Shown here piece by piece: positions 21,450-33,864 of a stretch of DNA of 37,213 bases. A program made the translations under genes and the position numbers. This DNA is from Cochliopodium minus (taxonomy: Eukaryota > Discosea > Himatismenida > Cochliopodiidae). A model generated the notes under the pieces. That model did no database searches, was not told where the DNA came from, and worked only from the letters and a program-made list of their open reading frames with translations. Position 1 is the stretch's first letter. Each line of letters opens with the position of its first letter. The stretch spans positions 1-37,213 of the forward strand of contig JAMYWO010000212.1 of assembly GCA_024220525.1 (NCBI GenBank). The letters run 5' to 3'.

Positions 21450-22765
21450 ATTATGAAAGATTGTTTGGAAACAAAAAACAAATACATCATCTCTTTATTT
21501 GTAAATGCCATTTCTAATTACTCTCTCCTGATACCTTTTTTCCATTCTTTTCTGATTCAAGCAATCCCTTACTACACAACAAGTACACTTATTTTTATAA
21601 AAAATTGTTTTTTTCTTCTTTAATTTTTAATTTGAAATTTTTTAAAAAAAAAGAGGAGATAGTGAAAAGGATGATGATGAAAGAAGAGGATAAAGAGAAA
21701 TTTTTCAGAGAAAAGATACTTGGAGAAGAAAAGACAATAGAAAACATGGAAGAAAAGGTTGGAGAAGATATGATGAAATGGATGTTAAAAGTAAATAAAG
21801 TTCCTTATTCTCCTCTTTTTTCAGTTAGGGCTTCAGATTTCTCATGTTTCTTGAATCGCCTTTCTTCGTTCTCTTTTTTAGCTAAATTTCTTTCTTCAGT
21901 TCAACACCCCAAAATACTTTTGGAAGCATTTATTCTTTCTCTTCCCCTCCTCCCTTCCTTTTCTTACAACAAACAAAAACTTTTTTTATTCTCTGTAATC
22001 TCTTTTCAAAGTGATTCTCTTTATAACAAAACTCTTTCTTTTCTTCTTTCCTCCTCTTCAAACAAAAATAAAACAGGAAATAAAAGTAACCAAAATAGTA
22101 TCAAAAAAATAACACCCACAAAAAACAATTTAAATAATAAAAATAGCCCCAACAAAAGTGAAAATAATTTAAATATAAGCAGAAAAGATAAAAATGAAAT
22201 TCTAAACAATAAAAGTAAAAAGAGAAACATGAAAAATCTTTTAAAATATTTTCTCTCTTTTAAACCCACTCTAATTTCTCTCACTATACATTGCGCTTCA
22301 ATAACTTTACCCAAAAAAGTGTTTGGAGTAAATCCTTACGTTATTGTTACTGTTGCAAATCAAACATGGAGGATCTCTACAATGAAAAAAGAATCAAACC
22401 CTCAATGGAATGTATCTAAACAATTTTCACTCAATACTCTACCCTCTCCAATAACAATCTCTTTTCAATTATTTGATGAAAATTTGTTGGTTAGTGATAA
22501 GTTATTGGGCGAATACTCTTTTTCGTTACCCGTTCCAAACTGGACAACAAAACTTTATGACAACGAAACCATTTTCCTTTTTGATAGCCATACTGTGGCT
22601 TCTTCCCTAAAAAATATAAATTATTCCTCTCAACTAAAAACAACTTCTTCTATAACAGATGTTTCTTTTGATAAAAAAATTTCTCCAACTATGGAATCAA
22701 AAGGAAGTTCTTCAAACATCAACATCTCTCTTTTCCTCGAAAACGAAAATGGAGAAAATATTTAA
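21450..22765 (+). CDS. C2-domain protein, 5' end incomplete
   Basis: Two exons fit in frame: 21450-21582 (open to the N; KYIISLFVNAISNYSLL, then a GTACAC donor) and 21654-22765. If the first exon is not used, the first ATG is 21671, giving 364 residues. The middle is helical and hydrophobic (ASDFSCFLNRLSSFSFLAKF and further Leu/Phe-rich helices), followed by an Asn/Lys/Ser-rich linker. A C2-like beta-sandwich then starts at LISLTIHCAS, with NPYVIVTVANQTWRIST, NPQWN and FQLFDENLLVSDKLLGEY. The expected Asp ligands are only partly present (DENLLVSD), so calcium binding is uncertain. C2 domains usually dock to membranes. The helical N-terminal family is not recognised. Confidence 0.55.
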
Positions 22766-22843
22766 TTAAAAAAAAAAAAAAAAAAAAAAAATTTAAAAAA
22801 ATAATAATTTTTTGGAAATTAATAAAATTTTTTAATGATATAA

Positions 22844-23769
22844 TCAATCATCAGATCTGATGGTAAAGTAATAATAGAAAAAGAGTAAAATTCCAGCAAT
22901 AATAATTAAATAAATGCCATAACTTTTCCAAAAAGATTCCTTGTTTAAATCTTTACTCAAATTTCTATATTGGTTGGATCCAGCCAACAAATTTTGACTT
23001 TTTTCCATAGTATCATTAATTGATCCACTCCTTTCAAGAACATCTTTCAAACTTTTGGTCATAACATTATGTATATCTGAAAGATCTGATGCAACAATAT
23101 CCAAATTGTGAGATCTATTTTTTTAATTGAAAAATTAATATAAAATAATTAATAAAAAAAGGTTGACCTTGTATCAATATAAATTCTGACAGTTTTTTGA
23201 ATGAAAGATTCTATAAAAAATTTATTAATAAAAAATTAAAGTTCTTTCCTTGAAAATGTTTGAAGTTAATTGGTTAATTTGTTTTTACCAAACTTTATGA
23301 AATCGTATCCTTTCAATTTTTCAGGGATTATTTGTGATGCATGTTGTGATTCAAAATTTTTTGAAATTTCTTCGAGATAAGATCTTGCAAGATTGTTTTT
23401 GTATGCTTTATCACAAAGAACCAAATAAAGAATACCATTTTTGATTTTATATCTTTTAAATAATGAAGAATAATTCAAAAAAAAGAGTATAAAAACAAAT
23501 TATCTTAACTATAATTTATATTTTTGCCATTTTAAACTTATATTTAAGGAATGAAAAAGTTAATATTACATTATATAGCAAGTCTCTATTGGTATGATAA
23601 GTTGTTCTTCAGATGATGTATTGAGACTTCTTATTAATTGTTTAATTTGTGATTTATATTTTGTAGTTTCAGAAAGATTTGATGAATATTCACATAATGG
23701 TACACTTGTTTCCAAATAAATAATAGAAGTGAGTTTGATTGGTGAATTCCTATCCATTTTTTTATCCAA
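22844..23769 (-). CDS. Sec22-type longin R-SNARE (225 aa)
   Basis: Four exons on minus, 23769-23570, 23452-23289, 23210-23168 and 23114-22844, join in frame. The longin half runs to about residue 120 (NGILYLVLCDKAYKNNLA, then YLEEISKNFESQH and FIQKTVRIYIDTR). The SNARE motif follows (DIHNVMTKSLKDVLERSGS) with Arg at the zero layer (VLERSG). The protein ends in a tail anchor (YGIYLIIIAGILLFFYYYF). Length and order match Sec22 (about 215 aa), which acts in vesicle fusion between ER and Golgi. It lies tail to tail with the C2 gene, only 78 bp away, and 166 bp downstream of the S-adenosylmethionine synthetase gene on the same strand. Confidence 0.85.
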
Positions 23770-23935
23770 ATTTTTTTTTTGAATATATTTAATTTGTTCA
23801 TCGTTGAATAATTTTCAAAATAATAGTTGACGTGTTACAATAGGGTATATATTAAAACGAATGTTGAATGAAATTGGAGAAATGTTTTTATAAATTAATA
23901 ATTTATTTGAGGGAAAAATAAAAAGAGAAAATGTG

Positions 23936-25512
23936 TTAGAAATCTAATTTCTTTGGAGCTTCCCAGAGGAAGTCTTTATCTTCACGACCGAAGTGACCAT
24001 GATAAGCAGTTTTTTCAAAAATAGGACGAGCCAATTGAAGTTCTCTTCTAATTACACCAGGACGCAAATCAAAGTTCTTTTTAACAATTTCCAAAATTTC
24101 TTCATCAGTCTTTGTTCCAGTTCCATAAGTATCAATAAACAATGAAAGAGGTTGAGCAATACCGATAGAGTAAGATACTTGAACCAATACTCTTCTTGCA
24201 AGTTTAGCTGCAACAATGGATTTTGCAACCCAACGTGCTGCATAAGCTGCTGAACGATCTACTTTGGTTGGGTCTTTTCCAGAAAATGCTCCTCCTCCGT
24301 GAGCACCCCATCCTCCATAAGTATCAATAATAATCTATGAAAAAGAAATGGGAATTAAATTTTTAAATAATAAAAAATTTTTTTTAGAAGCGGAGAATAA
24401 CGAAGATAAAAATAATTTCCTTTTATATCTTTAAAAAAAAATTTTACTTTTCTTCCAGTTACTCCAGCATCTCCTTGTGGACCTCCAATAACGAATCTTC
24501 CAGATGGGTTAAGATGGTAGATGGTCTTGTCATCAAGATATTGGGAAGGGATGACAGCTTTAATGATCTTTTCCAACAATTCTCTTCTAATTTCTTCGTT
24601 GGTGACTTCTTCAGAGTGTTGAGCAGAAATGACAACAGTGTGGACTCTGATAGGAACAACAGCACCTCCATCTTTTCTGTAAAGAACAGTAACTTGAGTT
24701 TTAACATCAGGTCTCAACCATGCGAGAGTCTTATTATTTCTCAATTCACTGATCTTGATGCACAATTTCATTGCCAACATGTGGGACAAAGGCATCAATT
24801 CGGTTGTTTCATCAGTAGCATAACCGAACATGTGTCCTTGATCTCCTGCTCCTACGTTGTCATCATCTCTTCCAACGTGGACACCTTGTGCAATATCAGG
24901 TGATTGTTGTTCAATTGCAACCAATACGTTACAAGTCTTATAATCAAACCCTTTGGAGCTGTCATCAAATCCAATTCTTTTAACAGTATTTCTGATAACT
25001 TTTTGATAATCAATCACTGCTTTGGTGGTGATTTCTCCGAGAACCATGATCATTCCGGTTTTGGTTGCAGTTTCTAAAATTTTCAGTTAAATTATTATTG
25101 AATATCTTTTTTTTTTGAAAAATATTTTGGTGATTCAATCTTTTTGAAAAATAAATTATATAATATTTTATTATTTGATAAATATAATGGAATACTCAAT
25201 TAGATGTCATTTATAATATATTTTTTTTTATTTTACCACATGCAACTTTGGAATTTGGATCTTGTTCAAGGCAAGCATCAAGGATAGCATCAGAGATTTG
25301 ATCGCACATTTTATCTGTAAACAAAAAAATTTGATGTATGAATAAAAATCCTTTTAGTGGATTTGATTAAAATGTTTTTATTTACCTGGATGACCCTCAG
25401 ATACGTGTTCACTGGTAAATAAGAAAGTTCCTTTTTCTAATGTTTCCTATTTTAAAGGAATTTTAGGTTTTTTTTCTTAAAAACTCGATGATTTTAAAAG
25501 AGATAATACCAT
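23936..25512 (-). CDS. S-adenosylmethionine synthetase (methionine adenosyltransferase, 388 aa)
   Basis: Exons on minus, 25512-25510, 25446-25386, 25314-25237, 25073-24448 and 24334-23936, join in frame to the usual family length. The enzyme makes S-adenosylmethionine from methionine and ATP in the cytosol. Landmarks: [29 protein letters not shown] near the N-terminus, [15 protein letters not shown] (about 122-136), the P-loop-like GGGAFSGKD (about 269-277) and [20 protein letters not shown] at the end. The first coding exon consists of the ATG alone: ATG|GTATTA joins to GAAACATTAG, giving M-ETLEKG. This start is chosen because it matches the family start and no other in-frame ATG is nearby. 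Confidence 0.93.
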
Positions 25513-25959
25513 TATAAAGTTAAAAGAGTAAGAAATCAAAGAGTTTGATTTTTTTTTTTTTTTTATTTTATAATTTAATTATTTTTTATAATTTTTTTTT
25601 TTTTTTTAATGTTGATTTACTGCTTTGTTTTGATATTTTTTGAATGCAACATCAAATAATTACAAATTCATAAGTAAGCTTTTATCTCAAAAGAATCAAT
25701 TGATTTCATTTGTTTGAAAGGAGGAAAATTTTAAATAAAAAAAAAATTTGAAAAATACGAGAAAAAATATAGAGTACTGAAATCAAATTAATGGATAATG
25801 AAATTAAAGGTATTTTATAGCAAAATATACTGTATATTTTAATACATACCTATAATTTTTTGTTGATATTTTAAAGAGAAAAAAGAGTCAAAGAAATTTC
25901 GTATATTCCTCCAAATAAATGACAGAATAAAGAAAGCAAAATGGGATGTGAATAATAAT
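25513..25959. promoter_or_regulatory. Divergent intergenic region between the S-adenosylmethionine synthetase and PFK2-like genes (447 bp)
   Basis: AT-rich sequence with long T runs (about 25551-25611) separates the minus-strand start at 25512 from the plus-strand start at 25960. A short upstream exon of the plus gene (for example near 25791, MDNEIK then GTATTT) is possible but not supported by a clean join. I see no recognisable promoter motif. Confidence 0.35.
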
Positions 25960-27280
<1,321 letters not shown>

Positions 27281-27562
27281 GTAATTTTTTTTTACGTTTT
27301 TATTTTGTTTTTTATTTTTCATTTTTTTATTTTTTTATTTTTTATTTTTTATTTTTATTTTATTTTTTATTTTTTATTTTTATTTTATTTTTATTTTTTA
27401 TTTATTTTTTATTTATTTTTTATTTATTTTTTATTTTTTTATTTTTTTATTTATTTTTTATTTTTAAACGTTTTTATTATTTTATTTTTTATTTTTTATT
27501 TTTTATTTTTTATTTTTTATTTTTTATTTTTTATTTTTTTATTTTTTTTATTTTTTCGATAG
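27281..27562 (+). repeat. Low-complexity intron joining two unrelated half-genes
   Basis: A 282-nt tract of TTTTTATTT repeats lies between a PFK2-like exon ending in phase 1 and a peptidase exon that needs phase 2. It is the only link between the two. Simple sequence like this occurs in many introns of the window, so it is a likely site for recombination or misassembly. Confidence 0.75.
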
Positions 27563-29705
27563 TTACTTCCAGAGAGCAGACACACCAATCGAAAGAAGCA
27601 TCTACACAATCAAAGCAGATGGAAGCGACCTCTACAAAATCAACACTAACAACGGTTCCTACAGCGCTTCTGTAGCTTCGACTGGGGAATATTATCTCTT
27701 AGTTTGGAATGTATAATTTTTTTTTTTTTCATTTGTTAAATATTAATTTATGAATAAATTTGTATTCATTTATTATATTTTATTTGATCATAATATATCT
27801 TTTTAGTTTTAAATATTTATTTTGTTTTTATTTTTTTATTTATTTTTTAAACATAGGTTTTTTATTTTCTGTCAAAAAAAAATTTATTTTTTAAATTTAA
27901 TGATTTGTTTTTGTTTTTATTTGTATTTTTATTTTATTTTTATTTTCATTTTTGTTTTTCATTTTTATTATTATTTATTTTTCATTTTTGATTAATCTTA
28001 TTTTTTTTTTTTTTGATTTTTTGAACATAAAATTTTCATCTGATTCACAAAAAATTTTACAGGGAGACGGAAACTACTTGAACGTGCCAACCTACACCTT
28101 GTACCACTCAGACCACACCCTCCTCAGGGAATTGCAAAACAACACCGCCCTCCAAGATCTCCTCAAGGAGATGAACTTGCCTAACCGTGTTTACTTCAAC
28201 GACGTCAAGTCTGGTGATGGCACTTACAACTTGAACGGAAGAATCACTTACCCTCCTAATTTCAACAAGAAGAAAAAATACAGTAAAATTTTCATTCATT
28301 TTTTAAAATATATTTTATCTTTTTATTATTTATTCAAAATTTCTCTTAAATTTATTATTTTTTTTTATTTTTTATTTAATTTTTTATTTTAAAAACTTTA
28401 ACTTTGTATATTCATTATTTTTTTTTTTTATCATTTTTATTATTTTTATTTTTATTTCATTTTTTATTTTCATTTTTCTACATTTAGCTGTACTTCAATA
28501 CGTTTATGGAGGACCAGGATCTCAGAATGTCAGAAAAAGTTTTTCCATTGGCTTTGACGAGTATCTCGCAACCCAAGACATCATTGTCGTTTGTGTTGAC
28601 GGAAGAGGTTATTTTTTTTTTCATTTATAATATTTTTAATTTTGATTTTTTCATTTATAATATTTTTATTTAATTATTTTTATTAATTTTTTTATTCATT
28701 TTATTAATTTTTACTTTTATTTTTATTTTATTTTTATTTTTATTTTTATTTTTAAATCAATAATTTTTTTTTTTGTTTTTTAGGAACTGGATATAGAGAA
28801 GTATCATTCGAACAATCAGTATACCTGCAATTAGGAGTTTTGGAAACGGAAGATCAAATAGCAACAGCGAAGTACATGAGACAATTCTCCTACGTCGAAA
28901 AGTTGGGCATCTATGGCTGGTCTTACGGTGGTTATATGAGTTCCCGTGCTGTCACTACCAACTCTTCCGATGAATTCGATTATGCTATTAGTGTTGGTAA
29001 TAATATAATAAGAAAAAGAAAAAAAAATTAAAAATTATAAATTAAATTTTAAAATTTAAAATTAAAAAAATACAAAAAAAAAAATAAAATTCAATTTTCA
29101 CAATTTTTTTTTTTCAAGCACCTGTTACTGATTGGAGATTATATGTGAAATTTTCTTTTTTTTTTATTTTTCCTTTAAAAAATTTTTTGATTAATTTTTC
29201 TTTTTTTTTTTTTTTTAAATTTTTTTTCTTCAAAGGATTCTGTGTACACAGAAAGATACATGAAGACTCCTCAAGTCAATCCTGCTGGATACGATATTTC
29301 TTCCAATTTGAACAAAGCTATGAACTTGCATGTTCCCCTCTTGTTGGGTAAATAAAAACAAAGAAATAAATAATTTTTTAAAAATTAAGTTTCTTTTTCT
29401 TTTTTTTTTTTATTTTTTAAAATATTTAATTAATTTTTTTTTAATTTTTTTTTTTGTTAGTCCACGGAACTGCAGATGACAATGTACACTTCCAAAACAG
29501 TAACTTACTTTCTTGGGAATTCATCAAGCACGGAATCCAAGTGGACGACGTTTACTATCCTAACTCTGACCACTCCATCAGTCTTGGAAACTCCCGCCAA
29601 CATTTGTACACTCGCATGTATAAATTCATTGACACCATCCGTAATACAGTTGTCGATCACGACCACGATCACGACCACGATCATGACCATGATCATAAAA
29701 AATAA
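27563..29705 (+). CDS. Dipeptidyl-peptidase IV-like S9B serine peptidase, catalytic half only (360 aa seen)
   Basis: Exons 27563-27710, 28063-28282, 28488-28607, 28784-28996, 29119-29144, 29236-29347 and 29461-29705 join in frame after one leftover base. The first exon is the last propeller blade ([20 protein letters not shown]). The alpha/beta-hydrolase domain follows: YGGPGSQ, VCVDGRGTG, nucleophile GWSYGGY (Ser about 209), [19 protein letters not shown] (Asp about 286) and PNSDHSI (His about 317). The full catalytic triad is present, and the motifs fit DPP IV rather than acylaminoacyl-peptidase. The N-terminal anchor, most of the propeller and the Glu-Glu motif are missing. The protein ends in a DH-repeat tail (about seven Asp-His pairs) before KK. 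The family removes X-Pro/X-Ala dipeptides, often at membranes. Confidence 0.85.
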
Positions 29706-29938
29706 ACTTATATTAAATTTCTAAAGATTTTAAATTTTTTTTTGATATTATAATGAAAAAAATACGAGATCATCAGATCAATTGAAAAAGAATCTTAATG
29801 AATGAACTTTTTACTGATAGAGTTCGTAAAAAAAGAAATTAATATTTTTTCCTTTATTGAACAAAAAATAATTGGATTAAAGAGATGAATCAAAAGAAAA
29901 TGAAGAAATAAAAAAATTGGCTGATTGAAAAAATAGAA

Positions 29939-32617
29939 ATGAAGTATTATGTGCAAGAATATCAAAAGAATGGTAAAAAACTTTAATATTTTTCTTCCAA
30001 ATAGAATTTATAAATCATATTTTGTTAAATAGGAACATTCATAAAAAAAGAATATGAGATAAAGAAAGAAAAAGAAGAATGGAAGATTTACAGAGAGAAT
30101 CAAGCAATTCTCAGTCTCCCAAAGGAAAATTTTGTTTTATTGGAAGTTATTTATTGTGGAATTTGCTCAACAGATTCTGCAATACAACATTTTCCTTTTG
30201 ATGTAATATCTTTTGTTATTATAATGGATTGAATTAAGAGGAAGATTGCAATCTTATTCTTTTTTTCCCAAATGTTTTAAAGATTTTATTGTTGATAGTT
30301 GCCATTGGTCACAGGACACGAAATAGTTGGAATAGATGTGGAGACCAAAAAATTGAAAGTGACAGACATAAATGCGACACATCATTCATCAGACAATCAT
30401 AAAATGAATTGTGAATATTGTGAGAAAGATACTTCTATGCATGTTCATTGTCCGAAAAGAATGACACTCGGAATAGATAGATTGCCAGGAGGTTTTGCTG
30501 AATATGTAAAAAACAAATCAAAAAAAAAAAAACATCTCATCCTTTTATTCATAAGGAAATAATTATGCGAATCAGCATACATTGTATGTAAATATCAATT
30601 GTGAATTTGATATATCTCCAATAGAGATAAATGATTTTTTTATCGTGTTAAAAATATGTGTTGGACACATATTCAAAAAGAAAAAAAAATTTCCCCTTAT
30701 GATTTATTTCTATTCCTTCTTTATACTTTTTTTTATTTTTAAATTTTAATCCAATATGGATAAATGATTTTTTTCTTTTTTTTGATTTTCCTTTCAAAAA
30801 AGAACAAGAAAATTTAAAAGTTCTATAAAAGTTCTATAAAATAAAATTTTTTTTTGATTCATTTGAAAATTTTTATTAAAAAAGATTTTAGTTCCAAAAA
30901 ATGCAATAGATGTCCCAAAAGGAATCTCACCAAAGATTGCATGTTTCACAGAACCTTTTGCTGCTGCAATACATTCATTGGATATTGAACCACCACAAGA
31001 AGGAGATAAAATCGCAGTGAATGGAGTAAAAAAAAGAATAAACAAAATCAAAAGTTTTATCTTCAAAAAAAAAAAAAACAAAACCAAAAAACAAAATTAA
31101 AAAAAAAACAAAACAAAACAAGATAATGATAAACAATAATTTTCTGATCAAATTAATATCAATAAAATATTTTCATTGAAAGTTAGGCAAATTGGGGATT
31201 ATGATCACAACAGCCCTGATAATCTTCAGAAAAACCAGAAAAATTAATTTCGAAATCGAATTGATTGTGAAAACTAACTCCGAGCTCTCCCGAAAAATTT
31301 GTGATCAATTAGGACAAGTCACTTTCGTCCCTCCATACGATATCAACATTGAAACACCTCTTTACGATGTGGTTTTTGACACATCTGGTTCTGTGGATGG
31401 CTTCTCAAACTCTCTCAAGCTCGCTAAACGCGCGGTTCATTTGAAGAGCACCAATGGACAGTTGTTTGATGGGATCTTGTCTCACTTGACTCAGTTTGTT
31501 GTTGACGAATTGACTGTTAGTCTTTTTTCTGAATAGTAATTTTATTTTTATTGTTATTGTTAATCTTCTTTATTTTTTTATTTTTTTTTTAATTTTTACC
31601 TTTTTTATTAATTTTAATTTTTTTTTTTTTAAACAACCACAAAAAAAGTTTGTTTAATACATTTGAGTGGAAAGACGAAGAAAAGAAAAGAGTGACCAAA
31701 TTAGTATATGTGTCTCCCAAGTTGGGAAGCTCTTTCCTTTCTTCCATCTCCTCCTCTTTCCCTTTCATCGAATTTGTTCAAATGGACCCTGTTGATTGTT
31801 TTAATCAATTATTGAGTCAAAACTTTGTTTGGAATATAAATTCAAACTATGGTAAAAAAAAATCATCAAAAAAAAAAATCATTAAAAATAAAATAAAAAA
31901 TAAAAAATAAAAAAAATGTCAAAAAAAAAGTCAAATTTTGTAGACAAAATTAAAAAGAAATATTTATTTTTCTTGTAATTTTTAACTTCATTTATATTTT
32001 TTCTAAGAAAAGCTTTCTTTCAAGAAAAAATTTTCAAAAAATTATTTGAAATAAAAGTTAACTATTTAAAGGAAAATTTGATGTTGCCATATTGTCTTCA
32101 GTGACAGAATTAGACAGTGTTGTGAGACCAATCACAGGAATGGAAGTGTCTTTGGTGAGAGAAAAAGGTCTTGTGATGATTTATAATGAAGATCCTTCCC
32201 CAAATTTATTTTCTCAAACTTTAAAGAGGTAAGAGGAAAAAAAAGATTTTTAATATTTTATTTAAATTTTTATTAATTTAATCATTAATCTTATTTTTTT
32301 ATTTTTTTAGTTTTAATTTCAAATTTAACTATTTTAAAAAATTATATTTCAAAATTATTTTACAATTTTGACTTTTTCAAAATTTTTTTTTTATTTCTAA
32401 AAAATAAAGGAATGTGAGAATTTCATCTTCAAGGTGCGGAAATTTAGAAAAAGCTCTCGATTTGATGAAAGAAAACCTCTCTTTGATGCAAACTCTCGAA
32501 AGGGAGATGATAACACACATTTTTAATCTTGATCAAATTGATACTGCTTTCATATACTCAAAGAACAAATATGGATTTAAAGTTTTGGTATCTCCAAAAC
32601 ACAAATCAAACTTATAA
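29939..32617 (+). CDS. Zinc-dependent alcohol dehydrogenase-like MDR protein with inserted segment (490 aa)
   Basis: Exons 29939-29972, 30033-30202, 30299-30505, 30885-31025, 31183-31535, 31649-31851, 32072-32228 and 32410-32617 join in frame. Catalytic-zinc motifs: CGICSTD (Cys about 53) and GHE (about 74-76). Structural-zinc cysteines lie near 106, 109 and 119 (CEYC...HC). GGFAEY precedes ILVPKNAIDVPKGIS and FTEPFAAAIH. The Rossmann start is GLGKLG (about 184-189), then DVVFDTSGSVDGFSN. VVDELTV is normally followed directly by SRCG; here about 125 residues (about 296-421, exons 5-7) intervene before SSSRCGNLEKALDLM. Usual length is about 340-360, so the insert explains the excess. The substrate is unknown. 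Exons 4 and 5 use AAAG acceptors that I chose by frame and family match. Confidence 0.8.
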
Positions 32618-32708
32618 TATTTTATTTAATTTATTTATTAAAAATCATTCAATCCTTAAAACAATTTCAAAATTTAAATTACAAATCATTTTTCGGACAA
32701 ATCGTGAA

Positions 32709-32845
32709 ATGAATGAATATTGTAAGAAAGATACTTCTATGCATGTTCATTGTCCGAAAAGAATGAAACTAGGAATAGATTGCCAGGAGGTTTTGCTGAA
32801 TATGTAAAAAACAAAAATCAAAAAAAAAAAACATCCTTTTATTTT
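32709..32845 (+). pseudogene. Second fragment of the zinc alcohol dehydrogenase-like gene
   Basis: About 90 bp after the stop of the intact gene, the same strand repeats NEYCKKDTSMHVHCPKRM and, after a frame change, LPGGFAEYVKN, then the beginning of intron 3. Relative to exon 3 of the parent it has a 4-bp deletion in the AATAGATAGATTG stretch. It cannot be part of the gene's own coding sequence. Confidence 0.75.
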
Positions 32846-32872
32846 TCATTTTCCCCTTCATTACAAAAAAAA

Positions 32873-32943
32873 TGCACAATCCGGGAATCGAACCCGGGCC
32901 AACTGCTTGGAAGGCAGCTATTATACCATTTAACTAATTGTGC
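32873..32943 (-). tRNA. tRNA-Gly (anticodon UCC), second copy
   Basis: The reverse complement is identical to 16328-16398, with the same acceptor, anticodon TCC, T arm and following T run. It lies in the right arm of the inverted repeat. Confidence 0.95.
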
Positions 32944-33147
32944 TTATTATTTTTTTGTTATCAAAAAAACATCTATGTGTATGTAGTCTAAACTATTTTT
33001 TAATTTAATAATATTACTATTAATAGTTTTAATAATCTTTTATTGATAAAGAAGTAGAAAAAAATTGTTGCAAATTCAAAAAATTAAAAAGTCTTTTATA
33101 AGCATAAATTAATTAACATAAAAGTTTTTCCCTTTTTCATTAAGTTC

Positions 33148-33514
33148 TCAAAATAAAATACAAGATTTCTCTTTTAAAACAGGGTTTTCCATTTCATTTT
33201 CTCAAACAAAATACACTCTCTTTTCATTGCCATTCGAATCAAAACATCAAAAAGCTTCCTCATTAATTTCTGACTTTTTGGAAGAAGATTCAATAAAAGA
33301 GAAATTCCATTTCAAAGCAAACTCTTTTCCTTTATCAAAAGAAACAGCTCTCTCATCTTTGAGATCCAGTTTATTTCCAACAACAATACAATCAAAATCA
33401 TCTGTATTTTTGGCACAAACAATTTAGTCTCTGTTTTCATTAAGGTCATTTAGAGATGATTTGCTTGTAATTGAGTAAACCAAGATGATTCCATCAGCTT
33501 TTTTTTAAAAAAAT
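33148..33514 (-). pseudogene. Broken Ras-like exon 4 in the right arm
   Basis: The minus strand begins at an exon-4 acceptor (GATTAG) and contains the G4/G5 region and the end coding KEKSCILF-type sequence, but no exons 1-3. One extra A near the start shifts the frame. An in-frame stop replaces the codon after the conserved Arg-Asp, and one base is missing near the 3' end. The 3' coding part resembles the gene at 13603, while the downstream flank resembles the gene at 15143, so the copy is mosaic. Confidence 0.8.
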
Positions 33515-33864
33515 CTAATCAAAAAAATTGTTAATATTTAAATATTATTTTTTTAGTAATTTTCAGATTTGATCAATGAAAAAAAAATTTTTTACTGTTT
33601 AACATCTTATTTAAATCTATGCAGATATGAATTTACAATAATCTATCAAAGGAGTAAATTCACCGACTAGCGAAGTGAAATATTATTTTTTTAGAAAGGA
33701 GAATAAAAAAATGAAAGGTGGAGAAGATGAATTTTTGTGGTAAATTGATGCAAAATTCCTTTATAAAGAAATTTGTTGTTCTGAAATGGATTTACTGGAG
33801 AATATAAAAATAAACAAAATACTGAAAGGGCAAAAAAATTAATTAACAAAAATAAAAAAAAAAA
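33515..33864. other. Intergenic sequence before the secreted protein gene (350 bp)
   Basis: AT-rich, with no coding signal that I can support. It presumably holds the promoter of the gene at 33865. The start codon there sits behind AATTAACAAAAATAAAAAAA. Confidence 0.35.

Larger units (their letters stand above)
32615..33514 (-). repeat. Right arm of the dispersed inverted repeat
   Basis: This is the reverse complement of 15783-16655: dehydrogenase fragment, tRNA-Gly, broken Ras exon 4. Its inner end falls at the TAA stop of the dehydrogenase gene (32615-32617). The dehydrogenase-to-tRNA part is almost identical to the left arm, and the tRNA-to-Ras spacer is more diverged. Confidence 0.8.

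Noticed and set aside
30299-30562. A separate small dehydrogenase-like gene starting at a TTG near 30299
   Set aside because: It is exon 3 of the 29939-32617 gene read on into its intron; the upstream exons join in frame.
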